NCBI RefSeq assembly: GCF_010729895.1
Contig: NZ_AP022612.1
Coordinates: forward strand, 2,046,001 to 2,110,000
Origin: Mycolicibacterium confluentis
GTDB lineage: Bacteria > Actinomycetota > Actinomycetes > Mycobacteriales > Mycobacteriaceae
Direction: 5' to 3'
Length of the DNA: 64,000 nucleotides
This document shows, in pieces, positions 38,737 to 56,072 of the stretch (positions are counted from its first letter, which is position 1; each line of letters starts with the position of its first letter). Position numbers and translations under genes: made by a program. Under the pieces are notes generated by a model, which was not told where the DNA came from, did not search any database, and worked only from the letters and a program-made list of their open reading frames with translations.

Positions 38737-39813
38737 CTACGCGGCGCGCCGACGGCCCCTTGCGGGGCGCAGTGCCGCCAGCGAGAACGTGGTGTGCACA
38801 AGGGAACCGGCGCGCCCCACGAGCGCCTTCGGGCTGGGCGGCGCCGGGATCGGCGGCCGGAACGGCGACCGGCGCTGCGGCACGTAGTGCATGGGCATGC
38901 CCCGGCGGTCCCGCGGCGGGTCCATGAAGAACGGCGCCTCGACCAGAGGGGCGTCGGCGGCCAGGCGACCCTCGGCGCGGCGGTAGGCGGTCAGCGCGCG
39001 GGGATGCAGGCGGATGTCGTCGGGGACGGCCCAGAACGCGATCTCAACGGCCTTGCCGAACAGTCGCAGCAGTGCCTCGTCTCCGGGGGTCCAGCGCAGG
39101 CCGGCGCGCTCCCGGACCATCGGGTCGAACACTCCCGCGGCGATCCACCGCTGGGCCGCCACCATGGGCCGAAACATCTGGTCCCACACCGGCGTCGGCA
39201 TGAGCACGAACTTCGGTTTGGGGATCTTCATCTCGAAGATGTCCAGGGTGGCCTGGTTGATCTCGAGTTCCTCGCGGCAGGTGCGCTCCCAGTACTCGCA
39301 GAAGTCCTCCCACGTCTCGGGCACCGGACGCATGCTCATGCCGTACATCCGGTACCACTGCACGTGTTCGTCGAACAGTTGCCGTTTCTCGGCCTCGGTC
39401 AGGCCGCCGCAGAAGTACTCGGCGACGTTGATGATCAGCATGAAGAACGTGGCGTGTGCCCAGTAGAACGTCTCCGGGTTCAGTGCGTGATAGTGCCGGC
39501 CCTGCGCGTCGGTGCCTTTGATGGTGTTGTGGAAGCCGCGCACCTGGGCGCCGGTCTGCGACGCCCGGTCCCCGTCGTAGACCACCCCCATGATCGGGTA
39601 GACGGACCGCGCGACGCGCTGCAGCGGTTCGCGCTTGAGGATCGAGTGGTCCTCGACGCCGGCCCCCAGTTGCGGGTACATGTTCTGGATCGCGCCGATC
39701 CAGACGCCCAGCATCCCGGTGCGCAGGTCGCCGAAGTACTTCCACGTCAACGAATCGGGGCCCAGCGGGTTCGCCAGCTCGGCATCGGCGACGTGCGGCG
39801 CGATCGTGGTCAT
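38737..39813 (-). CDS. Oxygenase MpaB family (DUF2236) protein
   Basis: A 358-residue protein of the MpaB/latex-clearing-protein superfamily (DUF2236), in the position of Rv1645c. Members bind heme b through histidines and carry out oxidative cleavages. Conserved blocks: LTWKYFGDLRTGMLG, GVEDHSILKREPLQRVARSV, ALNPETFYWAHATFF and FDEHVQWYRMYGMSMRPVPE. His in ILK-context (EDHS), in YWAHATF and in DEHVQWY are candidate ligands. ATG 39813 has AGGAGG at ideal spacing. Preceded by a near-consensus promoter with an inverted repeat. The acyl-CoA dehydrogenase follows directly, suggesting a shared lipid substrate. Confidence 0.85.
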   Translation of the reverse strand: MTTIAPHVADAELANPLGPDSLTWKYFGDLRTGMLGVWIGAIQNMYPQLGAGVEDHSILKREPLQRVARSVYPIMGVVYDGDRASQTGAQVRGFHNTIKGTDAQGRHYHALNPETFYWAHATFFMLIINVAEYFCGGLTEAEKRQLFDEHVQWYRMYGMSMRPVPETWEDFCEYWERTCREELEINQATLDIFEMKIPKPKFVLMPTPVWDQMFRPMVAAQRWIAAGVFDPMVRERAGLRWTPGDEALLRLFGKAVEIAFWAVPDDIRLHPRALTAYRRAEGRLAADAPLVEAPFFMDPPRDRRGMPMHYVPQRRSPFRPPIPAPPSPKALVGRAGSLVHTTFSLAALRPARGRRRAA

Positions 39814-39844
39814 CGGTCCTCCTGCTCGGTGGCCGGACAGCTTG

Positions 39845-39873
39845 AACATAGGACTGACAACTGGGGTTGTCAA
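39845..39873 (-). promoter_or_regulatory. Sigma-A-type promoter with overlapping inverted repeat for the MpaB-family gene
   Basis: On the minus strand: TTGACA (39868-39873), 17-base spacer, TATGTT (39845-39850). An inverted repeat TGACAAC-TGGG-GTTGTCA occupies 39855-39872, covering most of the -35 and the spacer, so a repressor bound there would exclude RNA polymerase. No cognate regulator gene is adjacent. Confidence 0.65.
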
Positions 39874-40016
39874 CGAGATCCGGCGTGGCGCGCCGGACCG
39901 TTATCGACCGGCGATCCGCCCGTCGCACCGGCGTGACCAGCGGGGATGTAAATGTACGCAGCGTCTCGGGCGCGCTGTCGTTGCCCGGTGCCCGCGGTAC
40001 CACCTAACCTGACGCG

Positions 40017-40904
40017 GTGGAGTCCAACCCGCATTCCGACGCCGAGGAATCGGGATCTGCGCCACCGGAAGATCCGGCCGACGTCGCCCAGCGCCGGGCC
40101 GCCAACTGGATTCGCCAGACCAACCGCAATCCGGATCTGGTCGCGTTCGTCAGGCGTGCCCGCCGGATGCTTCCCGGTGACCCCGAGTTCGGTGATCCGC
40201 TGTCGGTGGCCGGCGACGGTGCACCCCGCGCCGCGGCCCGAACCGCCGACCGCCTGCTGCCCGACCGTGACGCCGCCTCCCGCGAGGTCGGCTTGGCGGG
40301 CCTGCAGATGTGGCAGGCGCTCACCGAACGGGTGTCGCGTCGCCCGGCGAACTCGGAGGTGACGATCGTCTTCACGGACCTGGTCGGGTTCTCGACGTGG
40401 TCCTTGGAACACGGCGACGAGGCGACGCTGCTGCTGCTGCGCCGCGTCGCCGCCGCGGTCGAACCGCCCCTGCTCGAACGCGGCGGTCACATCGTCAAGC
40501 GCATGGGCGACGGCATCATGGCGGTGTTCGCCCGTCCCGCGGTCGCCGTCGGCGCCGCGCTGACCGCCCGCGATGCACTCAAAGGCGTTGAGGTGCAGGG
40601 CTATACGCCGAGGATGCGGATGGGCATCCACACCGGACGGCCGCAGCGGATCGGCTCGGACTGGCTCGGTGTCGACGTCAACATCGCGGCCCGGGTAATG
40701 GGCCGTGCCACCCGCGGAGGCATCGTTGTCTCGGATGCCACGCTCGCGCTCATCACCGCCGAGGAACTCGACGATCTCGGGGTCACGGCCCGACGGGTCC
40801 GGCGCCAGATGTTCGGCCGGCCGGCCAGCGGCGTCCCCGCCGACCTGACGATGTACTGGCTGCGGTCCCGGCGCGACGCCGGAGACGACGAGTCCGACGA
40901 CTGA
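40017..40904 (+). CDS. Class III adenylate cyclase (Rv1647-type)
   Basis: A 295-residue soluble cyclase. The N-terminal about 110 residues are a conserved helical region; the catalytic domain spans about 113-270 with the key residues present: metal-binding Asp121 (TIVFTDLVGFSTWS) and Asp165 (KRMGDGIMAVF), adenine-selecting Lys161 and Asp220 (WLGVDVNIAARV), and transition-state Asn222 and Arg226. It should therefore make cAMP as a homodimer. GTG start (GTG GAG TCC AAC). The M. tuberculosis orthologue Rv1647 is a characterised adenylyl cyclase. The cAMP-binding USP in this window is a possible partner. Confidence 0.92.
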   Translation: MESNPHSDAEESGSAPPEDPADVAQRRAANWIRQTNRNPDLVAFVRRARRMLPGDPEFGDPLSVAGDGAPRAAARTADRLLPDRDAASREVGLAGLQMWQALTERVSRRPANSEVTIVFTDLVGFSTWSLEHGDEATLLLLRRVAAAVEPPLLERGGHIVKRMGDGIMAVFARPAVAVGAALTARDALKGVEVQGYTPRMRMGIHTGRPQRIGSDWLGVDVNIAARVMGRATRGGIVVSDATLALITAEELDDLGVTARRVRRQMFGRPASGVPADLTMYWLRSRRDAGDDESDD

Positions 40905-40913
40905 CGTCGCGGG

Positions 40914-42497
40914 CTACCGGAACTCTTCGGCGGAGGCCTCGATCCAGTCCGTGCGCCACGACACCGGCACCGGGTCTTCGAGCAGTTCACCGGGCAGCAG
41001 CCACTCGTAGAGTTCGGCGTAGGTGACGCTGCGCTGGCCCTCGATGCGGCGGTTGAGCATCGAGGGGTCAAGTTCGTCGAAGCTGTCGAGACCCATCGAG
41101 GCGACGATCTGCGCGGCGCTGGCGACCGTCGCGCGCTGGAAGTTGGTGACCCGCAGGGTCTTGTCGGGCACATGCAGCGCGCGGGCGCGCGCCTTGTCCT
41201 GCGTGGCGACACCGGTGGGGCAGTGATTGGTGTTGCATTTGAGCGCCTGGATGCAGCCGACCGCGAACATCATCGCCCGCGCCGACAGCGTGAAGTCGGC
41301 GCCCTGGCAGATCCGGGACACGATGTCGACGCCGCTGGCGACCTTGCCCGACGCCCCGACTCGGATCCGGTCTCGCAGTCCCACGCCGACCAGGGCGTTG
41401 TGCACCAGCATCAGGCCCTCGGTGAGCGGCATCCCGACGTGGTCCTCGAACTCCTGCGGTGCGGCCCCGGTGCCGCCCTCGGAGCCGTCGACGATGATGA
41501 AGTCCGGCGTGATCCCGGTCGCCAGCATGGCCTTGCAGATCGACAGGAACTCGGTGCGGGCGCCGACGCAGAGTTTGAAGCCGACGGGCTTACCGCCCGA
41601 CAGGCGGCGCAGGGTCGCGATGAACTCGACGAGTTCCAGCGGCGTGGTGAAGGCGCCGTGCGCGGGCGGTGACACCACCGTCCGGCCTTCGGGGACACCG
41701 CGGGTCGCGGCGATCTCGGCGCTGACCTTGGGGCCGGGCAGCACGCCGCCCAGTCCGGGCTTGGCGCCCTGCGAAAGTTTGATCGAGACGGCCTTGACCG
41801 CATCGAGGGCGGCTTTCTCGGCGAAGGACGCAGGGTCGAACTCGCCCGCGGCGTCCCGGCAGCCGAAGTAGCCCGAGCCGATCTCCCAGATCAGGTCGCC
41901 GCCGGGGCTCAGGTGATAGGGGCTGATGCCGCCTTCGCCGGTGTCGTGGGCGAACCCGCCGCCAGCCGCGCCGCCGTTGAGGGCCAGGATCGCGTTCGCC
42001 GACAACGCTCCGAAGCTCATCGCGGAGACGTTGAGCAGCGCGATGTCGTAGGGCTGAGTGCAGTCGGGGCCGCCGAGGCGCACCGTGGGCGCGATGTCGG
42101 GGGCGAACTTGGCTCGCAGGGAGTGCCGCAGGAACTCGTAACCCAGCGCGTTGACGTCGCGTTCGGTGCCGAACGGTTCATCGCTCTTGGTGCCTTTGGC
42201 GCGTTCGTAGACCATGTCGCGGATCTCACGATCGAACGGTCTGCCGTCGGTGCTGGACTCGATGAAGTACTGCTGGATCTCCGGTCGGATGAACTCCATG
42301 AGGAATCGGACGTGCCCCAGAATCGGGTAGGCCCGCAGGATCGCGTGCCGGGTTTGCAGCAGATCCCACGTCCCGAGGGCCGCGAGCAGGGCGACCGGCA
42401 CGGCGAGCAGCCACCATCCGGCGTTGACGGTGAGGCCGAGCAGGGCCAGCACGACCGCTGACGCCCCGACTGCGGCAACGATCGATGCGCGCACCAC
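40914..42497 (-). CDS. FMN-binding glutamate synthase-domain membrane protein
   Basis: A 527-residue protein with two N-terminal hydrophobic helices (about 5-45) followed by the FMN/Fe-S domain of the glutamate synthase large subunit (GltB domain 2). Motifs: MSFGALSANAILALNGGA, GEGGISPYHLSPGGDL, KLSQGAKPGLGGVLPG, VDGSEGGTGAAPQEF and the cysteine stretch ALKCNTNHCPTGVATQ. It lacks the glutaminase domain and the structural GXGXG domain, so it is not a complete glutamate synthase; such stand-alone proteins are widespread and of unclear reaction. Convergent with the cyclase gene (nine bases apart). Confidence 0.88.
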   Translation of the reverse strand: MVRASIVAAVGASAVVLALLGLTVNAGWWLLAVPVALLAALGTWDLLQTRHAILRAYPILGHVRFLMEFIRPEIQQYFIESSTDGRPFDREIRDMVYERAKGTKSDEPFGTERDVNALGYEFLRHSLRAKFAPDIAPTVRLGGPDCTQPYDIALLNVSAMSFGALSANAILALNGGAAGGGFAHDTGEGGISPYHLSPGGDLIWEIGSGYFGCRDAAGEFDPASFAEKAALDAVKAVSIKLSQGAKPGLGGVLPGPKVSAEIAATRGVPEGRTVVSPPAHGAFTTPLELVEFIATLRRLSGGKPVGFKLCVGARTEFLSICKAMLATGITPDFIIVDGSEGGTGAAPQEFEDHVGMPLTEGLMLVHNALVGVGLRDRIRVGASGKVASGVDIVSRICQGADFTLSARAMMFAVGCIQALKCNTNHCPTGVATQDKARARALHVPDKTLRVTNFQRATVASAAQIVASMGLDSFDELDPSMLNRRIEGQRSVTYAELYEWLLPGELLEDPVPVSWRTDWIEASAEEFR

Positions 42498-42524
42498 GGC
42501 GCGAGGGTATCAACGCCGGTCACC

Positions 42525-43623
<1,099 letters not shown>

Positions 43624-43624
<1 letters not shown>

Positions 43625-46122
43625 TGAAGCTTCCCTACAGCTGGCTGCGTGAGGTCGTGCGCGTGGGCGCCCCGGACTGGGACGTCGAACCCGCCGACCT
43701 CGAACAGGCGCTCATCCGAGTCGGTCACGAGGTCGAGGGCGTCATCACGCTGGGCCCGGTGAGTGGACCACTGACGATCGGTCGGGTCGTCGAGATCGAG
43801 GAGCTCACCGAGTTCAAGAAGCCCATCAGGGCCTGCAAGGTCGATGTCGGGGAGGCGCAACCTCGCGACATCGTCTGCGGTGCAACCAACTTCGTCGTCG
43901 GTGACCTGATCGTCGCGGCGCTGCCCGGCACCACGCTGCCCGGGGACTTCACAATCGCGACGCGGAAGACCTACGGTCGCACGTCCGACGGCATGATCTG
44001 CTCGGCCGCCGAGTTGGGCCTGGGCAGTGATCAGTCCGGCATTCTGGTGCTGCCCGAGGGCACCGCCGAACCCGGTGCGGACGCCCATGAGGTCATGGGT
44101 CTCGACGACGTGGTGTTCGACCTGGCCATCACCCCCGACCGCGGATACGGACTGTCGGTGCGGGGTATCGCGCGCGAGATCGCCTGCGCTTACGACCTGC
44201 CGTTCGTCGACCCTGCCGAGGTCGTGCCGGTCCTGCCCGCCGAGGGTGAGGCCTGGCCGCTGACGGTCGACCCCGCGACCGGCGTGAGTCGGTTCGCGCT
44301 GCGCCCGGTCACCGGCATCGACCAGCACGCCGCGTCGCCGTGGTGGCTGCGTCGACGGCTCATGTTGTCCGGCATCCGGCCCATCTCGCCCGCGGTCGAC
44401 GTGACCAACTACGTGATGCTCGAACTGGGCCACCCCATGCACGCGCACGACCGCAACCGGATCAACGGTGGCTTCGCGGTGCGGTTCGCGAACCCGGGGG
44501 AGACCGTGGTCACCCTCGACGACATCGAGCGCAAACTCGATCCGGGCGACGTGCTGATCGTCGACGACGTCAACACCGCCGCGATCGGTGGCGTGATGGG
44601 CGCGGGCAGCACCGAGATCAACGACGACTCCACGGATGTGCTCCTCGAAGCCGCGATCTGGGACCCCGCCGCCGTGTCGCGCACACAGCGTCGCCTGCAC
44701 CTGGTGAGCGAGGCGAGTCGTCGTTACGAGCGGTCGGTGGACCCGGCCATCTCGGTGGCCGCAGTCGATCGCTGCGCGGCACTGCTGGCCGAGATCGCCG
44801 GCGGCACCGTCGAACCGGTGCTGACGGACTGGCGCGGCGACCCGCCGCGCGAGGACTGGTCGCAGCCGCCGGTGCGGATGCGCTTCGACCTGCCCGATCA
44901 GGTCGCCGGCGTGCAGTACCGCGAGGGCGCGGCCTTCAGACGGCTGACGCAGATCGGCGCCGACGTCGTCGAGGACGACGCCGACCCGGCCGTCCTTGTC
45001 GTCACACCGCCGAGTTGGCGGCCCGACCTGGTTCAGACCGCCGACCTGGTCGAGGAGGTGCTCCGGCTCGAGGGCCTCGACGCCATCCCGTCGGTGCTGC
45101 CCACGGCCCCGGCCGGCCGCGGCCTGACGGCGGCGCAGCAGCGCCGTCGTGCGATCGGCAAGTCGCTGGCGCTGTCGGGGTTCGTCGAGATCCTGCCGAC
45201 CCCGTTCCTGCCCGCCGGTGTCTTCGACACCTGGGGCCTGCCCGCCGACGACCCGCGGCGCAACACCACGTCGGTGCTCAACCCGTTGGAGTCCGACCGC
45301 CCGCACCTGGCCACCACGCTTCTGCCCGGCCTGCTCGAGGCACTGAGCCGCAACGTGGCCCGCGGCACGGTCGACGTCGCGCTGTTCGCGATCGCGCAGG
45401 TCGTCGAACCCACCTCCGAAACCAGGGCCGTCGAGTTGATCCCGACCGACCGGCGCCCCACCGACGAGGAGATCGCGGCGCTCGACGCGTCGCTGCCCAA
45501 GCAGCCCCAGCATGTCGGTGCGGTGCTGACCGGACTGCGCGAGCCGCGCGGCCCCTGGGGACCGGGCCGGCCTGTCGAGGCCGCCGACGCGTTCGAGGCC
45601 GTGCGCATCGTGGCCCGCGCCAGCGGGGTGGAGGTCAGCCTCCGGCCCGCGCAGCAGTTGCCGTGGCATCCGGGCCGATGCGCCGAGGTGTTCGTCGGCG
45701 ATGTCGCCGTGGGCTTCGCGGGTCAGCTGCACCCGGCCGTCATCGAGCGCGCGGGCCTGCCCAAGGGCACCTGCGCGATGGAACTCGACCTTGACGCGAT
45801 CGACCTGCGCCAGCTGCTCCCCGCGCCGCGGGTGTCGCCGTTCCCGGCGGTGTTCCAGGACGTCAGCCTCGTGGTTGACGGCGACGTTCCCGCCGCCGCG
45901 GTCATCGACGCGGTCCGCGAGGGTGCCGGTGAACTGCTCGAGGGCGTGAGCCTGTTCGACGTCTACACGGGTCCGCAGATCGGTGCGGGCCGCAAGTCGC
46001 TGACTCTGGCGCTGCGGTTCCGGGCGACGGATCGCACGCTCACCGAGGACGAGGCCAGCGCGTCGCGCGATGCGGCCGTGGCCCGGGTCGGCGAACTGCT
46101 GGGCGCCGAGCAGCGCCGCTGA
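43624..46122 (+). CDS. pheT: Phenylalanine-tRNA ligase beta subunit
   Basis: Beta chain, 832 residues. Starts [12 protein letters not shown]; an EMAPII-type tRNA-binding domain at about 43-155 ([19 protein letters not shown]), the B3/B4 editing region with [20 protein letters not shown], the B5 domain and inactive catalytic-like domain ([20 protein letters not shown]), and a C-terminal ferredoxin-like anticodon-binding domain ([34 protein letters not shown]). ATG 43624 overlaps the pheS stop. Followed by a long intergenic hairpin and then the arg operon. Confidence 0.96.
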
Positions 46123-46131
46123 ATCACCCCC

Positions 46132-46201
46132 TCTCCGCCGAGACTGCGGGGACTGCGATTCTCCGGCGTGATGGTCGTAGTCACCGCAGTCTCGGCGGAG
46201 A
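46132..46201. repeat. Long intergenic palindrome between pheT and argC
   Basis: Eighteen perfect base pairs (46132-46149 with 46184-46201), one mismatch, then eight further pairs with one G-U (46151-46158 with 46175-46182), leaving a 16-base loop: about 26 pairs in total. It begins nine bases after the pheT stop. It may terminate pheST, but there is no T tract and the size is more like a dispersed palindromic repeat. Confidence 0.7.
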
Positions 46202-46259
46202 AGAGTGGAGTCCGGCGGAGGCGCGGGCGTGTGAGGTCAGCCGCCAACCCAGAATAGAT

Positions 46260-46275
46260 TTGCATATTTATGCAC
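46260..46275. promoter_or_regulatory. ARG box (ArgR operator) upstream of argC
   Basis: TTGCATATTTATGCAC, with core palindrome TGCATA-TT-TATGCA at 46261-46274. This matches the ARG-box half-site pattern bound by ArgR hexamers in bacteria. It ends 22 bases before the argC ATG, overlapping where the -35/-10 would be, so bound ArgR with arginine would block transcription. One box is seen. Confidence 0.8.
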
Positions 46276-46293
46276 ACGGGTGAAAAGATTTAG

Positions 46294-48550
<2,257 letters not shown>

Positions 48551-48554
<4 letters not shown>

Positions 48555-49431
48555 GCGCCTCCACCCAGACCAAGGCGCAGGTGCTGGCCGCGGCGCTGCC
48601 GTGGCTCAAGCAGTTGCACGGCAAGATCGTCGTGGTCAAGTACGGCGGCAACGCCATGACCGACGACACCCTGAAGGCCGCGTTCGCCGCCGACATGGTG
48701 TTCCTGCGCAACTGCGGCATCCACCCCGTCGTCGTGCACGGCGGCGGCCCCCAGATCAGCGCGATGCTCAAGAGACTGGGCATCGAAGGCGATTTCAAGG
48801 GCGGCTTCCGGGTCACCACCCCCGAGGTGCTCGACGTCGCCCGCATGGTCCTGTTCGGTCAGGTTGGGCGCGAACTGGTGAACCTGATCAACGCTCACGG
48901 CCCGTACGCGGTCGGCATCACCGGTGAGGACGCCCACCTGTTCACCGCCGTGCGGCGCAGCGTCATGGTCGACGGCGTGTCCACCGACATCGGCCTGGTG
49001 GGTGACGTCGACAAGGTCGAGACCGGCGCGGTCCTGGATCTCATTGCCGCGGGCCGGATCCCGGTGATCTCCACGATCGCCCCCGACGCCGACGGCGTGG
49101 TGCACAACATCAACGCCGACACCGCTGCCGCTGCTGTGGCGGAGGCGCTGGGCGCCGAGAAGCTGCTGATGCTCACCGACGTCGAAGGCCTCTACACCGA
49201 CTGGCCCAACCGGGATTCGCTGGTCACCGAGATCGACACCGCCGCGCTGACGCAACTGCTGCCGAAACTCGAGACCGGGATGGTGCCCAAGATCGAGGCG
49301 TGCCTGCGGGCCGTCACCGGCGGCGTGCCGAGTGCACATGTCATCGACGGTCGGGTCGAGCACTGCGTGCTCGTGGAGCTGTTCACCGATGAGGGAACGG
49401 GTACCAAAGTGGTCGCCGAGGGGGCACAGTC

Positions 49432-49435
<4 letters not shown>
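48551..49435 (+). CDS. argB: Acetylglutamate kinase
   Basis: Phosphorylates N-acetylglutamate, usually the arginine-inhibited step. 294 residues of the amino acid kinase fold: [15 protein letters not shown] (ATP), [19 protein letters not shown] (substrate) and [16 protein letters not shown]. The N-terminal helix [18 protein letters not shown] is of the type that forms the arginine-sensitive hexamer, so feedback inhibition by arginine is expected. ATG overlaps the argJ stop (ATGA). Confidence 0.96.
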
Positions 49436-52069
<2,634 letters not shown>

Positions 52070-52096
52070 ACCCGTAGAAATAAAGGAGATCAACCC

Positions 52097-54797
<2,701 letters not shown>

Positions 54798-54833
54798 CCC
54801 CGACACGGCCGTTGCGGCCTTAGGCTTCTCCGC

Positions 54834-55190
54834 ATGCCACCCCGCAGTCGGGCCGCGGTCTACGCCCGACGCCGAAAACGCCGTATGGCCAAGGTCGACC
54901 ACGACCTGACGCCGCAGCAGTGGGCCGCGCTCAAGCAGGCCTGGGGCGGTTGCGCCTACTGCGGTGCGGCCGATGCGGACCTGCAGAAGGACTGCATGCT
55001 CGCGATCTCCCGCGGCGGCCGATACACGCTCGACAACGTCGTGCCCGCGTGCGGTTCCTGCAATGCCAGCAAGTGCAACGCCGAGGTGACGGGCTGGCTG
55101 CGTCGAAAGAAGCTCGACGAGCGCGGATTCCTGGTGCGCCAGGCCGTGATCCTGCGGACGGTGTCCGCCGCGGAGTTCGACGACGCGTAG
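54834..55190 (+). CDS. HNH-endonuclease-like protein with altered active site
   Basis: A 118-residue protein with a very basic N-terminus (YARRRKRRMAK) and a zinc-HNH fold: Cys40/Cys43 (GGCAYCG), Asn68 (YTLDNVVPACGSCNASK), Cys73/Cys76. At the place where HNH nucleases have Asp-His before the SRGG turn, this one reads KDCMLAISRGG, so the metal-activating His appears to be Cys54. It may be a variant nuclease or a DNA-binding remnant. It lies 36 bases after argH and ten before the next gene. Confidence 0.8.
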   Translation: MPPRSRAAVYARRRKRRMAKVDHDLTPQQWAALKQAWGGCAYCGAADADLQKDCMLAISRGGRYTLDNVVPACGSCNASKCNAEVTGWLRRKKLDERGFLVRQAVILRTVSAAEFDDA

Positions 55191-55199
55191 CGTGGCCGT

Positions 55200-56072
55200 A
55201 TGGCCGAAGCGGTCACCTTCGACTCGGGCGGCGTGCGCTGCGTCGGCCATCTCCACCGTGCGGCGCGCGAGCCAGGACCCTGTGTCGTCCTGTGCCCCGG
55301 ATTCGGTGGCACGCAGGACACCCCGGCGTTGATGGCCGCGGCGCACGGCTTCGCGGTCGCCGGCTATCACGCGTTGACATTCGACTACCGCAGCTTCGGC
55401 CTCAGCGACGGCACGCCGCGGCAGGTCGTGGATCTCAGCGGGCAACGCGCCGACATTGCGGCGGCGGTGGCGTTCGCCCGTGAACTCGACACCGTCGATC
55501 CGGCGGCAATCATCCTGTGGGGCACCTCACTTGGTGGTGCGCACGTGATCTTCTCGGCGGCCGGGGACCCGGGGATCATCGCGGTCATCGCCCAGGTGCC
55601 GTTCAACGGCTTCCCGCGTCGGGTCGAAGGCCGGTCCGCCCTCGGGACACTGCGAATGCTGGCGGTCCTGTCAGACGACTGGCTCCGCGGCAGGCTCCAC
55701 CTTCCACCGCACCGCATCCCGCTGGTGGGCGCGACGGGGGAGTTGGCGGTCATGACCGGCGACGACGCGCAGGACGTGATCGCCGGTATGGCGAGTCCGA
55801 CCTGGCGCAACGAGGCCGCGCCGCGAGCGCTGCTGGACATGATGCGCTACCGACCCGACACCGTGGCGTCGCACGTCGCGTGCCCAGTGCTGGTGTGTGC
55901 CGGCACCGACGACGTCCAGGCGACGTCGGAGAGTACAGACGTGTTGGCCGAGCGCGCGCCCCACGGACAGCTGAGGCGATACGACGCCACACATTTCGAC
56001 TTCTACCGTGAGGAACTGCGGGCCGTGGTGCTCGCCGAGCAGATCGCGTTCCTGGATCGAGTGTTGGCCTAA
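55200..56072 (+). CDS. Alpha/beta-hydrolase
   Basis: A 290-residue cytoplasmic alpha/beta-hydrolase of the dienelactone hydrolase/acyl-esterase style. Oxyanion region CPGFGGTQDTPALM, nucleophile Ser in ILWGTSLGGAHVIF, acid in VCAGTDDVQATSE and His in YDATHFDFYREE. No signal peptide. Substrate unknown. The stop overlaps the convergent ABC-F gene by four bases. Confidence 0.85.
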   Translation: MAEAVTFDSGGVRCVGHLHRAAREPGPCVVLCPGFGGTQDTPALMAAAHGFAVAGYHALTFDYRSFGLSDGTPRQVVDLSGQRADIAAAVAFARELDTVDPAAIILWGTSLGGAHVIFSAAGDPGIIAVIAQVPFNGFPRRVEGRSALGTLRMLAVLSDDWLRGRLHLPPHRIPLVGATGELAVMTGDDAQDVIAGMASPTWRNEAAPRALLDMMRYRPDTVASHVACPVLVCAGTDDVQATSESTDVLAERAPHGQLRRYDATHFDFYREELRAVVLAEQIAFLDRVLA

